This document shows positions 36,241 through 44,153 of a DNA stretch of 64,000 bases, piece by piece. The translations under genes were made by a program, and so were the position numbers. The DNA comes from Cryobacterium mannosilyticum (GTDB lineage Bacteria > Actinomycetota > Actinomycetes > Actinomycetales > Microbacteriaceae). The DNA lies in contig NZ_SOFM01000010.1 in the NCBI RefSeq assembly GCF_004402705.1, forward strand, positions 1-64,000. Direction: 5' to 3'. Position 1 is the stretch's first letter; the number at the start of each line of letters is the position of its first letter. The notes below the pieces were generated by a model that saw nothing but the letters and a program-made list of their open reading frames with translations, was not told the DNA's origin and made no database searches.

Positions 36241-36798
36241 TCAGTAGTCGCTGGCCGGCGAACCGGACCTCTCGGCGTGCTTGAGCCTGAGTACGGCCAG
36301 GTCGATGCTCACGAACACCTCGGTGCGGGCTGCCCGCCGGTCCTCGTAGTCCGGGTCACGGTCGTCGATGGCGAGCCGCACCAGCTTCGCTGACACCGCG
36401 GCCCGGATCTCGTCACTGGCGGCCCGCTGGGCCCGCTCGACGATACGGGCAACGTGCCGGTCATCCTCGGCGACCGCCCGCAGGGCGATCGAGAGCCGTT
36501 CGTGCACCCGACGCCGGAGCCGGAGCTGGCTGATGTCCGCGTGCTGGTCCTCGGTGAGATCGGTGGTCCACCGGGACCTGGTCAGCGTCTTCCGGAGGCG
36601 GCGCACCCGCCGGGCGTACGAGTCGTTCTGGCGAATGAGCACGTCCAGTTCGTTCCGGGCGGCGTCCGCATACATTTCGGGATCGTAGTCGGCGTGCTCC
36701 CGGAGAGCGCCGATGATGATCTCGTTCTTGACGGCCATCCGCACGGCGGACAGCGCGATGAAGAGGCCCTCGTCGACCATCGTGCTGACCTTCGACAC
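36241..36798 (-). CDS. Hypothetical helical protein (185 aa)
   Basis: Starts at GTG 36798 after a perfect AGGAGG with 4-nt spacing. The product is almost entirely charged helix, with an N-terminal E-G-L-F-I-A-L-S-A-V-R-M-A-V-K-N-E-I-I-I segment and many Arg. I recall similar N-termini in uncharacterised Microbacteriaceae proteins, sometimes mislabelled asparagine synthase; no catalytic motif supports that name. A 51-bp copy of its coding region (36447-36497) recurs at 37771-37821 next to jetC. Confidence 0.65.
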   Translation of the reverse strand: MSKVSTMVDEGLFIALSAVRMAVKNEIIIGALREHADYDPEMYADAARNELDVLIRQNDSYARRVRRLRKTLTRSRWTTDLTEDQHADISQLRLRRRVHERLSIALRAVAEDDRHVARIVERAQRAASDEIRAAVSAKLVRLAIDDRDPDYEDRRAARTEVFVSIDLAVLRLKHAERSGSPASDY

Positions 36799-37001
36799 GT
36801 CACCTCCTCACCCGATGCATCGAGCCTACCGGGAGGCGCGTCGGCACTCCATCGGGCCGGCGAGCCTCCCGGCTCACCCCGCCGCGCTCGGTTACCGCTG
36901 GCTCGCCGAGCCGGGCACCATAACGGCGTCTTGCTCGTGCCTCACGCCGATCGGCATGGCCGGCGGCGCCCAGGCGGCCGAATCCGCCTTCAGTGCGAGC
37001 G

Positions 37002-37754
37002 CTACACCGGTCTGCGGCCGTCGCCGGACCAGGTGCGTGCCGCGTCGGCGTTCGCGCGCGCGTGACCGACCGGTGACATCCGGTCGGCTTCGACGGTGCC
37101 CTGGCGTTCGCCCGGGGTGAGGCGGCGGCCCCTGATCAACAGCCAAAAGATCAGCACCACCTCGCCGACGAACAGAAACTGCCTGAAGACGGCGGTGAAG
37201 CCGTCAACGAACACGGTCCCCAGCGCATCCGCCAGGTAGCCGATGCCGGCGATGACGAGCAGGATACCGAAGATCCTGGCCATGAACCCTGAGCGGTACG
37301 CCAGGTAGCCGACCAACAGCAGATGAATGCCGAAAAGTCCGAGCACGATCTCCCAGATGACCGAGAACTGCTCGATGGCCTGGAGCGCCTCGGTGGGACG
37401 ATCCAGCAGGAGGTACCCGCTCACCAGCCGGCCGATCGCCACCATGAAGACCCCCGCGAAGACGACCCGGGCCCACCCGGCCAGAGCCGAGACGAGCGGA
37501 TTCACCGGCTTGAACAGGGTGTACAGGGCGCCGGCCACAATGAGGTCCAGGATCGACACGGCGAGCATGCCGGCGATACCCGCGAGGAAGAGCGGCCTCG
37601 CCGCGGAGATGTCGCGGGCGGTCGCCGCCGCGTCGCCGGGGGTGACGAGCGGCATGATGGCGCCGAAGCCGAAGCCGGCCAGCACGGCCAGCAGTGCCAG
37701 CGCTGTCCCCGCGACGAGGCTGGCCGTGCGCGGCGTCCAGGCGTTGAAGGTCAG
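37002..37754 (-). CDS. DUF4386-like membrane protein without a standard start codon
   Basis: A multi-pass protein of about 250 residues. The N-terminus N-A-W-T-P-R-T-A-S-L-V-A-G and the loop L-V-T-P-G-D-A-A-A-T-A-R-D-I are typical of DUF4386 proteins, whose function is unknown. The coding frame is open from a TGA near 37785 but has no ATG, GTG or TTG before GTG 37685, which lies inside the first helix. CTG 37754, giving (M)-T-F-N-A-W-T-P-R, is the only sensible start and lacks a Shine-Dalgarno sequence. A rearrangement scar lies 17 bp upstream, so the original start or promoter may be lost. It may be poorly expressed or a pseudogene. Confidence 0.6.
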   Translation of the reverse strand: MTFNAWTPRTASLVAGTALALLAVLAGFGFGAIMPLVTPGDAAATARDISAARPLFLAGIAGMLAVSILDLIVAGALYTLFKPVNPLVSALAGWARVVFAGVFMVAIGRLVSGYLLLDRPTEALQAIEQFSVIWEIVLGLFGIHLLLVGYLAYRSGFMARIFGILLVIAGIGYLADALGTVFVDGFTAVFRQFLFVGEVVLIFWLLIRGRRLTPGERQGTVEADRMSPVGHARANADAARTWSGDGRRPV

Positions 37755-37770
37755 GATCGCTGGTCGCCGC

Positions 37771-37838
37771 GGGCAACGCGCCGGTCATCCTCGGCGACCG
37801 CTCGCAGGGCGATCGAGAGCCCTCCCGGCTCACCCCGC
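37771..37838 (-). repeat. Rearrangement scar: two duplicated fragments fused after jetC
   Basis: 37771-37821 repeats 36447-36497 (51 bp, two mismatches), an internal piece of the 185-aa gene that still encodes L-S-I-A-L-R-A-V-A-E-D-D-R. 37821-37838 repeats 36865-36882 (18 bp, exact), DNA upstream of the same gene. The second piece includes the jetC stop codon (TGA at 37832-37830). The two pieces meet at a short shared CC. This looks like a remnant of a second copy of the 185-aa locus with an internal deletion of about 370 bp. Confidence 0.75.
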
Positions 37839-40800
37839 AGCGGAGACCGGGGAGGACAACGGGGTGATGTAGGAGTACCCCGTGCTCGTGTTCTTGGTCA
37901 TCGACAGCACGAGTTCCATGTGCGGCTCGAGGGCGGTGACCTTGTCGAGCGGCGAGCCGACGATGAGCTGGAACCCCAGGCCCTTCCAGGCGGCCACGGC
38001 CCGGCCGGCGAACTCCGAGTCGGACTTGACGAACCCCTCGTCGAGGAAGACCGGCGCGAAGCGTGGCCGGGTGCGACTCTCGTCGCCGAGCTGGAACCGG
38101 AGGGCCGCGCCGACGACGAACGCGACCAGTTCCTGGGACTCGCCGCCGCTCTTGCCACCGAGGGACGAGTAGGTGCTGACCTCGTCCCCGTCGGGGGTGA
38201 TCCTGACCGCGGTGATCTCCACGTGCTTGCGCACGTCGAGCAGCAGGTCCCGCGGCGACTCGGTGCGGGCACCACCCTCCGGCCGGCGAATCCGGCCCAT
38301 GAACGCCTGCAACCGGGCGAACCGGCTCTCGGTCTGTTCGTCGCTGAAGTCCTCGGTGGACCCGGAGGAGAGCAGCTTGAGTTCCGTGCGGAACGCCGCC
38401 TGGTCGTCGCGGTGCAGCCGGCGCAGGGAGATCCTCAGGCGGTCCCGGCCCGCGCCGAACGGCAGGGTGGTGAGGATCTCGTTGATCGGCTGCAACCGGT
38501 CCTCGATCTCCTCGATGGCGGTGCTGAAGGCGCCGATGAGCGGCACAAGGTCCTGCCCGCTCCAGGCCGAGAGCCGGCGCTTCCATTCCTGGCGCCGCTC
38601 GTGCAGGCCCAGCGTGTAGACGGCATCGAGGATGTCCCGGTAGCTGGTGTATGAATCCAGCGACACGCCGATGTTCGGGTCGGGCCAGCGGGCCTGGAAG
38701 TTCTCGAAGATGCGCAGCAGGGAGTCCCTCGCGCTCGCGGCGTTGCCCCGGTCCTGGACCGACTGTTCGGTGAGTCGTTCGCGCAGCCGCTTCACCCCGT
38801 TCTCGAATGCGGCGAGGTCGCCCTCGTCTCCGACGGCGGCGAACTGGGCATCGAGGTGGGCGGAATGCTCTTCCGACAGGGTGACGGATGCCGCGGCCGC
38901 CATCCGGTCCAGCTGCACGCTCACGGCATCCTGGCGGTCCACGATCCCGGTCTGTTCGGCTCGGAGCAGCGCGGCTCGGGCGTCGGCGGAGTGCTTCTGT
39001 TTCTGGGCGGCGTCGAGCTCGGCCCCGAGGCGTTTCTCCTCGTCGCCGAGCGCGCGGAGCACGTCACTGTCGGCCAGCACCCGTTCCGACTCGGCTTCCT
39101 TGTCCCGGATCCGGGATTCCGCGGCGGCGACGTCGATGGCCGGCCAGGCGGTGTCGAGCACGAACCGGTGGGCGCTGCGGAGGTCCTGGTGCGCGGCCAG
39201 GCGGCCGGCCAGGACGGAGGCCTCCGCCGCGAACGCCTCCGCGATCCCGGTCAGCCGGGCCAGCTCGGCGGCGATCTCGTCGAGCCTGGCCCGGCTGGAG
39301 AAACCGATGATCGACTTCTGGTCGGAGTTCCAGCCGTGGGCCCCGCGCTTGCCGTTCCGGTTCTGGCCGCTCATCGTCACCCGCGGCCCGTCGCCGACGA
39401 GGTCGGCAGGGGTTGCAACGCACAGGGCGTCCAGGTTCGACGCCCTCGCCCGGTCCTGCACCCAGCCGCTGAACGGAGAGTCCTTGAAGACGAGTTTGCC
39501 GGAGACGAAACGCGGGTCGCCGACAACGTCACTGTGCTCCCGGAGCTTGACCCCTTCGAAGTGGATCCGCACCGGGATCCGGAGCGGGTCGATGGCTTCG
39601 CCGAGTGCCCGGAGGCGCGTCTCGTCGACGAGCATGACCCGCACGACGGAGGCCAGGGTCACCTCGGCGGCCTGGCGCCACGCCTCCTCGCCCGGCGCGA
39701 CGTCGATGAGTTCGGCCACGAAGGGCAGCTCGGCGGCCGGGATCCCGGCGGCCTCGGCGATCATCAGCCGCGCGTTGTGCAGGTGCTGCGGAACCAGGCT
39801 TTGCCGCCCGGTCAGGAAGTCCCGTTCCTGTTTCACAGCGCGAATCTGCTCCTCGACCGGATAGGACCGGCGCTGGAGGGCCAGACGCTCCGCGTCCAGG
39901 TCCTTCTCCGCCGCGTCGAACCGGGCCAGGAAGTGTTCGGCGGCACCCTGCGCCTGGCTGAAGTCGTGCGGGCTGTCGATCTCGACGGCCAGGGCCAGGC
40001 TGCGATCGTCGAACCTCGCCCGTTCCGCTGCCACATCGTCGCGCTTGTCACGGAGCAGGCCGAGCTCGCTCTGCAGGCTGGCGAGGACGTCGCCGCCGTT
40101 CTCCCGCTGCTGGTGCTGGATGCCGGCGATCCTGGACTTGAGGAGCGTCTCGGCGTGGCGCGCCTGGGTCAGCGCCACCTGGTTCTCGCGCCGCTCGGCT
40201 CCGTTGACGTCGGCGGCGCCCTCGAGCAGGCCCCGTTCGGTGTGCAGCTGCCAGAGCACGAAAGGAGTGTCGCCGGTGCGGTGCACCCCGAACCTGTCGA
40301 CCAGGTCGGCCTTCTCGGTCGACGTTTCGTAGACCTGGTGCAGGGCGGGCAGACGTTCGAGAACTCGGGCCTTCTGGGCCTCGGTGACCATGGCCCCGTA
40401 CGAACGTTCGAGGTCTTCGAAGTGGTCGACGGCCTTGTCGGCCGCGGCGAAGGTCGCGGGTTCCTCGAGCACCATGGACTTGTAGAGACCGTCGACGGTC
40501 TTGACCTGCTGGCCGGCCTGGATCCGCGCGAGCAGGCGGAGCGCCTTCCCGCCCTCGCCATTGGCGCCGATCCCGAGCCGGGTGTACAGGGTCTGGGCGA
40601 ACGCCGCGTAGGTGTCGAAGACGGCGAGCTCAGGGAAGCGTGCCTTCATGGCCCGTTTGTCGAACCGGGACTCGGTGACCTCCGACAGGTCGCGCAGGTC
40701 GAGCGCGCCGTCGGTGGCGGCCATCTTCATCGTGATGTCGGCGAACCTGTTCCCCCCGCGGGGCACGAAGTAGGCGCGCAGCACGGTGAAACGGCGCTGG

Positions 40801-41207
40801 TTGTCGTCGATGAAGGTCATCGCCACCGCACCCCAGGTAGAGGCGTCCGCGCCGCGCAACACCTGGTCCTGAAGCTGGCCGGTCCCGGCCTCCCGGTTGG
40901 AGTCGGTCTTGCCGCGGAGGTAGGTCATCAGGTTGCGCTGGTCGACGCTGCGCGCCCGGCCCGAGCCGGCGTCGTTGGACGCCCCGTTGAAGGGAGTGTC
41001 CGAGGGCATCATCAACGCGAGGTACGCGTCGAGCAGGCTGCTCTTGCCGGTGCCGGACGCACCGGAGACGAGGGTGGACTCTCGGGCGAAGGCCACCTCG
41101 TGGTGGCCGTGGAAGCCACCCCAGTTGACCATCTGGAAGCACTCGGCGCGCCACTGGGTGGTGCCCTCGGTGAGTCCGTCCACATAGAACAGAGGGGAAT
41201 CGCTCAT
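37830..41207 (-). CDS. jetC: Wadjet SMC-like ATPase JetC
   Basis: A 1125-residue SMC-like ATPase (MukB/SbcC type). Walker A GASGTGKS is at 49-56. Long coiled coils surround a central hinge region (about 500-680). The C-terminal head has signature G-G-K-S-G-G-E-S-Q (1017-1025) and Walker B V-F-L-D-E-G-F (1053-1059). JetC with JetA/JetB extrudes DNA loops on circular plasmids, and JetD cleaves them. The start overlaps the jetB stop (ATGA). The usual fourth gene, jetD, does not follow: 2 nt after the stop codon the DNA turns into duplicated scar sequence. Confidence 0.92.
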   Translation of the reverse strand: MSDSPLFYVDGLTEGTTQWRAECFQMVNWGGFHGHHEVAFARESTLVSGASGTGKSSLLDAYLALMMPSDTPFNGASNDAGSGRARSVDQRNLMTYLRGKTDSNREAGTGQLQDQVLRGADASTWGAVAMTFIDDNQRRFTVLRAYFVPRGGNRFADITMKMAATDGALDLRDLSEVTESRFDKRAMKARFPELAVFDTYAAFAQTLYTRLGIGANGEGGKALRLLARIQAGQQVKTVDGLYKSMVLEEPATFAAADKAVDHFEDLERSYGAMVTEAQKARVLERLPALHQVYETSTEKADLVDRFGVHRTGDTPFVLWQLHTERGLLEGAADVNGAERRENQVALTQARHAETLLKSRIAGIQHQQRENGGDVLASLQSELGLLRDKRDDVAAERARFDDRSLALAVEIDSPHDFSQAQGAAEHFLARFDAAEKDLDAERLALQRRSYPVEEQIRAVKQERDFLTGRQSLVPQHLHNARLMIAEAAGIPAAELPFVAELIDVAPGEEAWRQAAEVTLASVVRVMLVDETRLRALGEAIDPLRIPVRIHFEGVKLREHSDVVGDPRFVSGKLVFKDSPFSGWVQDRARASNLDALCVATPADLVGDGPRVTMSGQNRNGKRGAHGWNSDQKSIIGFSSRARLDEIAAELARLTGIAEAFAAEASVLAGRLAAHQDLRSAHRFVLDTAWPAIDVAAAESRIRDKEAESERVLADSDVLRALGDEEKRLGAELDAAQKQKHSADARAALLRAEQTGIVDRQDAVSVQLDRMAAAASVTLSEEHSAHLDAQFAAVGDEGDLAAFENGVKRLRERLTEQSVQDRGNAASARDSLLRIFENFQARWPDPNIGVSLDSYTSYRDILDAVYTLGLHERRQEWKRRLSAWSGQDLVPLIGAFSTAIEEIEDRLQPINEILTTLPFGAGRDRLRISLRRLHRDDQAAFRTELKLLSSGSTEDFSDEQTESRFARLQAFMGRIRRPEGGARTESPRDLLLDVRKHVEITAVRITPDGDEVSTYSSLGGKSGGESQELVAFVVGAALRFQLGDESRTRPRFAPVFLDEGFVKSDSEFAGRAVAAWKGLGFQLIVGSPLDKVTALEPHMELVLSMTKNTSTGYSYITPLSSPVSAAG

Positions 41208-42010
41208 GAGCTGGCCTCCAGGCTGGACTCGGTGATCTCGTCGAGAGTGACCGGCAGGTCGGGCAGGGTGACGTCGTCCGGCAGGGTGACGTCGTCCGGC
41301 AGGGTGACGTCGTCGGGCAGGGTGACGTCGCCCGGCACGCTGGGCTCGTCACCGTTCTGCGCGGCCAGCCACTCCAGCAGCTCGCCCAGCCGCTCGACAG
41401 GCAGGAGCACCTCGATCACCGCGGAGATGCGGAACCGGTCGGGATCGCTCGTCCTGAGCAGCACCCGCGCCTTGACCAGGCTCTCCACCGCCGCGGCGGC
41501 CCTGCGCGCGTCGCCGGAACGGTCGGTCGCGTGCTCCGGCCGGAAGTGGGCCACGTTGTCGACCAGGTTGTCGCGGTCGACGATCACGATCTCGTGGCCG
41601 TTGGCCCGCTCGCTGCGGAACCGCTGCCGCAGCAGCACGAGCAGGATGGTTTCCTCCCGGGTGTAGGAGACGTCGTGCAGGAGGGTCGGGAACCGATCGC
41701 CGCCCTCGGCCACGGCCTGCCTCTTGAACGCCACCTCGTAGTGCCGGTCCACGTGCAGGTCGAGGAAGACGTCGTTGAGGCGCGACTTCAGCAGGCCCTC
41801 CGACTGCAGGAGGGTGCGCCACTCCGCCGGCTGGAGCGCCGCGGAGATATACCGGTGCTTGAGCAGCAGCACCAGGGTCCTGCGCTGGTCGAGGGTGAGC
41901 CCGCCCTCGTCGCCCTCGAACAGGGAGAAGCTGTGCGCGTCGCCCTCCAGCCGCGGCTCGTCTTCGGCGGCGCGGTCGTCGGTCCAGGCGTCAGTCATCA
42001 TCGGGTCCAT
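41204..42010 (-). CDS. jetB: Wadjet subunit JetB (DUF4194)
   Basis: A 268-residue DUF4194 protein, the MukE/ScpB-like kleisin-associated winged-helix subunit. Conserved stretches are L-T-L-D-Q-R-R-T-L-V-L-L-L-K-H-R-Y-I and the E-E-T-I-L-L-V-L-L-R-Q-R-F region. The start overlaps the jetA end by up to 20 nt, and its stop overlaps the jetC start by 4 nt, so translation is coupled. Near the C-terminus (about residues 231-254) are four copies of a hexapeptide, (D/G)-D-V-T-L-P, from an 18-bp tandem DNA repeat. I would not expect this in other JetB proteins; it looks like slippage expansion in a disordered tail. Confidence 0.9.
   Translation of the reverse strand: MDPMMTDAWTDDRAAEDEPRLEGDAHSFSLFEGDEGGLTLDQRRTLVLLLKHRYISAALQPAEWRTLLQSEGLLKSRLNDVFLDLHVDRHYEVAFKRQAVAEGGDRFPTLLHDVSYTREETILLVLLRQRFRSERANGHEIVIVDRDNLVDNVAHFRPEHATDRSGDARRAAAAVESLVKARVLLRTSDPDRFRISAVIEVLLPVERLGELLEWLAAQNGDEPSVPGDVTLPDDVTLPDDVTLPDDVTLPDLPVTLDEITESSLEASS
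41263..41334. repeat. Four 18-bp tandem repeats in jetB
   Basis: GGCAGGGTGACGTCGTCC and near-identical units start at 41263, 41281, 41299 and 41317, and encode D-D-V-T-L-P repeats on the minus strand. The period is a multiple of three, so copy-number change keeps the frame. Confidence 0.9.
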
Positions 42011-43493
42011 AGGTCAGGGCGGACAGCGCCGCCGTTTCGTCATCGTTCAGGATGATGCGGGGCACCTGGAAGCGGCGGCTGGAACCGTCGGGACGCACGG
42101 TTTCGAGCGTCTCGACGGTGCCCGCCCGGTGCACGGCGTCGATCTGGGTGGCGATCTGCAGCATCCCGAGGATCTCCACCGGGCGGCGCATGCTCGCGGC
42201 GAGCTCGTTGAAGGCGTCGCCGACGGATGCCGCGCCGCCCCGGCCGAGGGCGCTCACCAGGGCGTCGCGCATCTCGCCGAGGCGCGGCCCACCCTGCTGG
42301 CGCAGCTCGTCAAGGCTCGGCGGCACCGGCGCGTCGTCGGTGACGTCCTCGAGCGCGGGCGGCGGGCGGTGGCCGGCCGGGTCGTAGAAGCGTTCCCGGA
42401 GATGCTCGACCTCGAGCGTGCCCGGCATGAGTTCGGCGGTGACCGTGCTGCGGGGTCCGGCGGTCAGCATCCAGGTCGCGAGTTCCTTGTTGATGTCGCG
42501 GAGGAGGCGTTCCAGTTCGCGGTCCTTCACGACGTCGTGGTTGACGATGTGTTCCCGCAGCGTGGTGGTGAGCCCGTTCCGCTGGGTCAGCACGTCATCG
42601 ATGCCCTTGCGGATCAGGCCGACGGTTCCCATCAGCCCGCGACGCTCGGCGGCGCTGAGTTCGAGGGCGAACGGGTGCAGCAGGATGGTTTCGAGATCGT
42701 TCTTCAGATCGGCGAGGAGCGAATCGTTGCGCAGGAGGGTGAAGGCCCCCTCGAAGGCGCGCCCCTCCGGGGTCGATGACATCAGCGCATCCGTCTTCGA
42801 CAGGTACTCGTCGAGCACCTCGCCGATCGGGCGATCCTCGCTGCGGAAGTCGTTGACGATCTGCCGGTGCATCCCGGCGACGGATTCCTCGACGCGTTTG
42901 AAGTCGCTCGGCAGCGCGGTGATCAGGTCGACGAGGTTGGCGTAGCCCTCGTGCATCGCCTCGTTCGACACGGCGGCGATCTCGCCGCCGCCGGCGAGCC
43001 GGTCACGCTCGCCCTGTTTCTCGGCGATCTCCTGGTCCAGGCGACGGATGCGTTCCGCCCGGTCAGGGTTGGCCTGCGTGGCGCGGTGGCGCACGGTGTC
43101 GACGATGGTGGTCAGGCGGGACTCGCTGATCAGGGCGCGGTCACGGGAGAGGCCCTCGACCAGGAGCAGCGCCTCGAGGGCGTGCGAGGTGAGCGAATAC
43201 TGCTCCTCGTCGCCCTCCCCCGTCTCCCGGTAGAGCCACTGGTCGTTCATCCACTGCACGCAGAGGGCGCGGCCGTTCTTGCCCGGCACCTCGCTTCCGA
43301 CCGAGCGGAGGTCGGCGAGGTAGGCGTCGACCTGGGCGTGCAGCCGCTCGGCCGGAACACTGCGGCGGTCCCTGCTGAAGGAGGACTTGAACACCGCCAG
43401 CACGAACGGGGCCCACTTGCGGTCCAGCAGGCGAAGGGTGGGTTTGTCGAACGCTTCGCGCACCCGCGCCAATTCACCCGCAATTTCACTCAT
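41991..43493 (-). CDS. jetA: Wadjet subunit JetA (DUF3375)
   Basis: A 500-residue DUF3375 protein, the MukF-like kleisin of type I Wadjet. It starts S-E-I-A-G-E-L-A-R-V-R-E-A-F with conserved L-R-L-L-D-R-K-W-A-P-F-V-L-A-V-F and the helical middle and C-terminal winged-helix region expected for the family. It bridges JetC heads and binds JetB. ATG 43493 is chosen because family similarity begins there; the 250-codon extension of the open frame upstream runs through the opposite-strand lipoprotein and ECF genes and is not coding. A GATAAT hexamer 10 nt upstream on the minus strand is a likely -10. It is the first gene of jetABC. Confidence 0.92.
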   Translation of the reverse strand: MSEIAGELARVREAFDKPTLRLLDRKWAPFVLAVFKSSFSRDRRSVPAERLHAQVDAYLADLRSVGSEVPGKNGRALCVQWMNDQWLYRETGEGDEEQYSLTSHALEALLLVEGLSRDRALISESRLTTIVDTVRHRATQANPDRAERIRRLDQEIAEKQGERDRLAGGGEIAAVSNEAMHEGYANLVDLITALPSDFKRVEESVAGMHRQIVNDFRSEDRPIGEVLDEYLSKTDALMSSTPEGRAFEGAFTLLRNDSLLADLKNDLETILLHPFALELSAAERRGLMGTVGLIRKGIDDVLTQRNGLTTTLREHIVNHDVVKDRELERLLRDINKELATWMLTAGPRSTVTAELMPGTLEVEHLRERFYDPAGHRPPPALEDVTDDAPVPPSLDELRQQGGPRLGEMRDALVSALGRGGAASVGDAFNELAASMRRPVEILGMLQIATQIDAVHRAGTVETLETVRPDGSSRRFQVPRIILNDDETAALSALTYGPDDD

Positions 43494-43598
43494 CCTGCCA
43501 CCGATTATCCCATCCCCGGGCAGCGGCATCGGCCCGGGGTCCGGCTCAGGACAGCCGACGCCGGGCGTCACAGTCGCGGAGCAGCCCCGCCGGATCGG

Positions 43599-43604
43599 TA
43601 TTCT
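43599..43604 (+). promoter_or_regulatory. Putative -10 of the lipoprotein-ECF operon (leaderless)
   Basis: TATTCT ends 6 nt before ATG 43611, separated only by GGGGGC. Confidence 0.45.
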
Positions 43605-43610
43605 GGGGGC

Positions 43611-44153
43611 ATGAAGATGCCCGCGCTTGCCGCCCTCACCCTGCTGGGGGCGCTGGCCCTGACCGGCTGCGCCGCCGGCACGACCACCCCGGCCGCCGGC
43701 CCGGCCACCCCGAGCACGGGGTCGGCATCCGCCGCACCGGGCGGCTCCTGCGCCGGGGTGAACGTCGTGGTGGACTTCGGCCCGCTCGAGGCGGCTACGA
43801 TCACCGATTGCGCGGCCACCGGTGACGCGGCGACCGTCCCGGCGAGCCAGGTCGTCGCGGCCGCCGGGGCGACAACCGAGGGCACCGTGCAGTACGGCGA
43901 CCAGGTGGTCTGCCGGGTGAACGGTCGCCCGGCCGCCGACGAGACGATCACCGTCGACGGCGTGGCGCCGTTCACCGAATCGTGCCAGGGCATGCCCGCG
44001 GCCGCGGCGTACTGGGCGCTCTGGATCAGACCGTCCGCCGACGCGGACTGGGAATACGCGCAGGAGGGTCTCGGCTCCCTGCAGCTGAAGCCCGGCCAGT
44101 CCGTCGGCCTCGTCTTCACGACCGGCACCGAAACGCCCACGCCCGGCAGCTAG
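43611..44153 (+). CDS. Lipoprotein with transcobalamin-C-like (DUF4430-type) domain
   Basis: A 180-residue protein with a type II signal peptide: K-M-P-A-L-A-A-L-T-L-L-G-A-L-A and lipobox L-T-G-C (Cys20). A Thr/Ala/Pro-rich linker follows. The folded part has four Cys and a C-terminal Y-W-A-L-W-I-R-P...W-E-Y-A-Q-E-G-L-G...L-K-P-G-Q-S-V-G-L pattern that resembles the DUF4430/transcobalamin C-terminal domain. Its TAG stop overlaps the GTG of the ECF fusion (TAGTG), so they are coupled. The likely job is surface capture of a cobalamin-type ligand for the ECF transporter; this is inference from fold pattern and neighbours. Confidence 0.7.
   Translation: MKMPALAALTLLGALALTGCAAGTTTPAAGPATPSTGSASAAPGGSCAGVNVVVDFGPLEAATITDCAATGDAATVPASQVVAAAGATTEGTVQYGDQVVCRVNGRPAADETITVDGVAPFTESCQGMPAAAAYWALWIRPSADADWEYAQEGLGSLQLKPGQSVGLVFTTGTETPTPGS

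Noticed and set aside
43494..43610. Cobalamin riboswitch upstream of the lipoprotein-ECF operon or metH
   Set aside because: No B12-box-like sequence seen, and both upstream regions are too short (about 115 and 70 nt).
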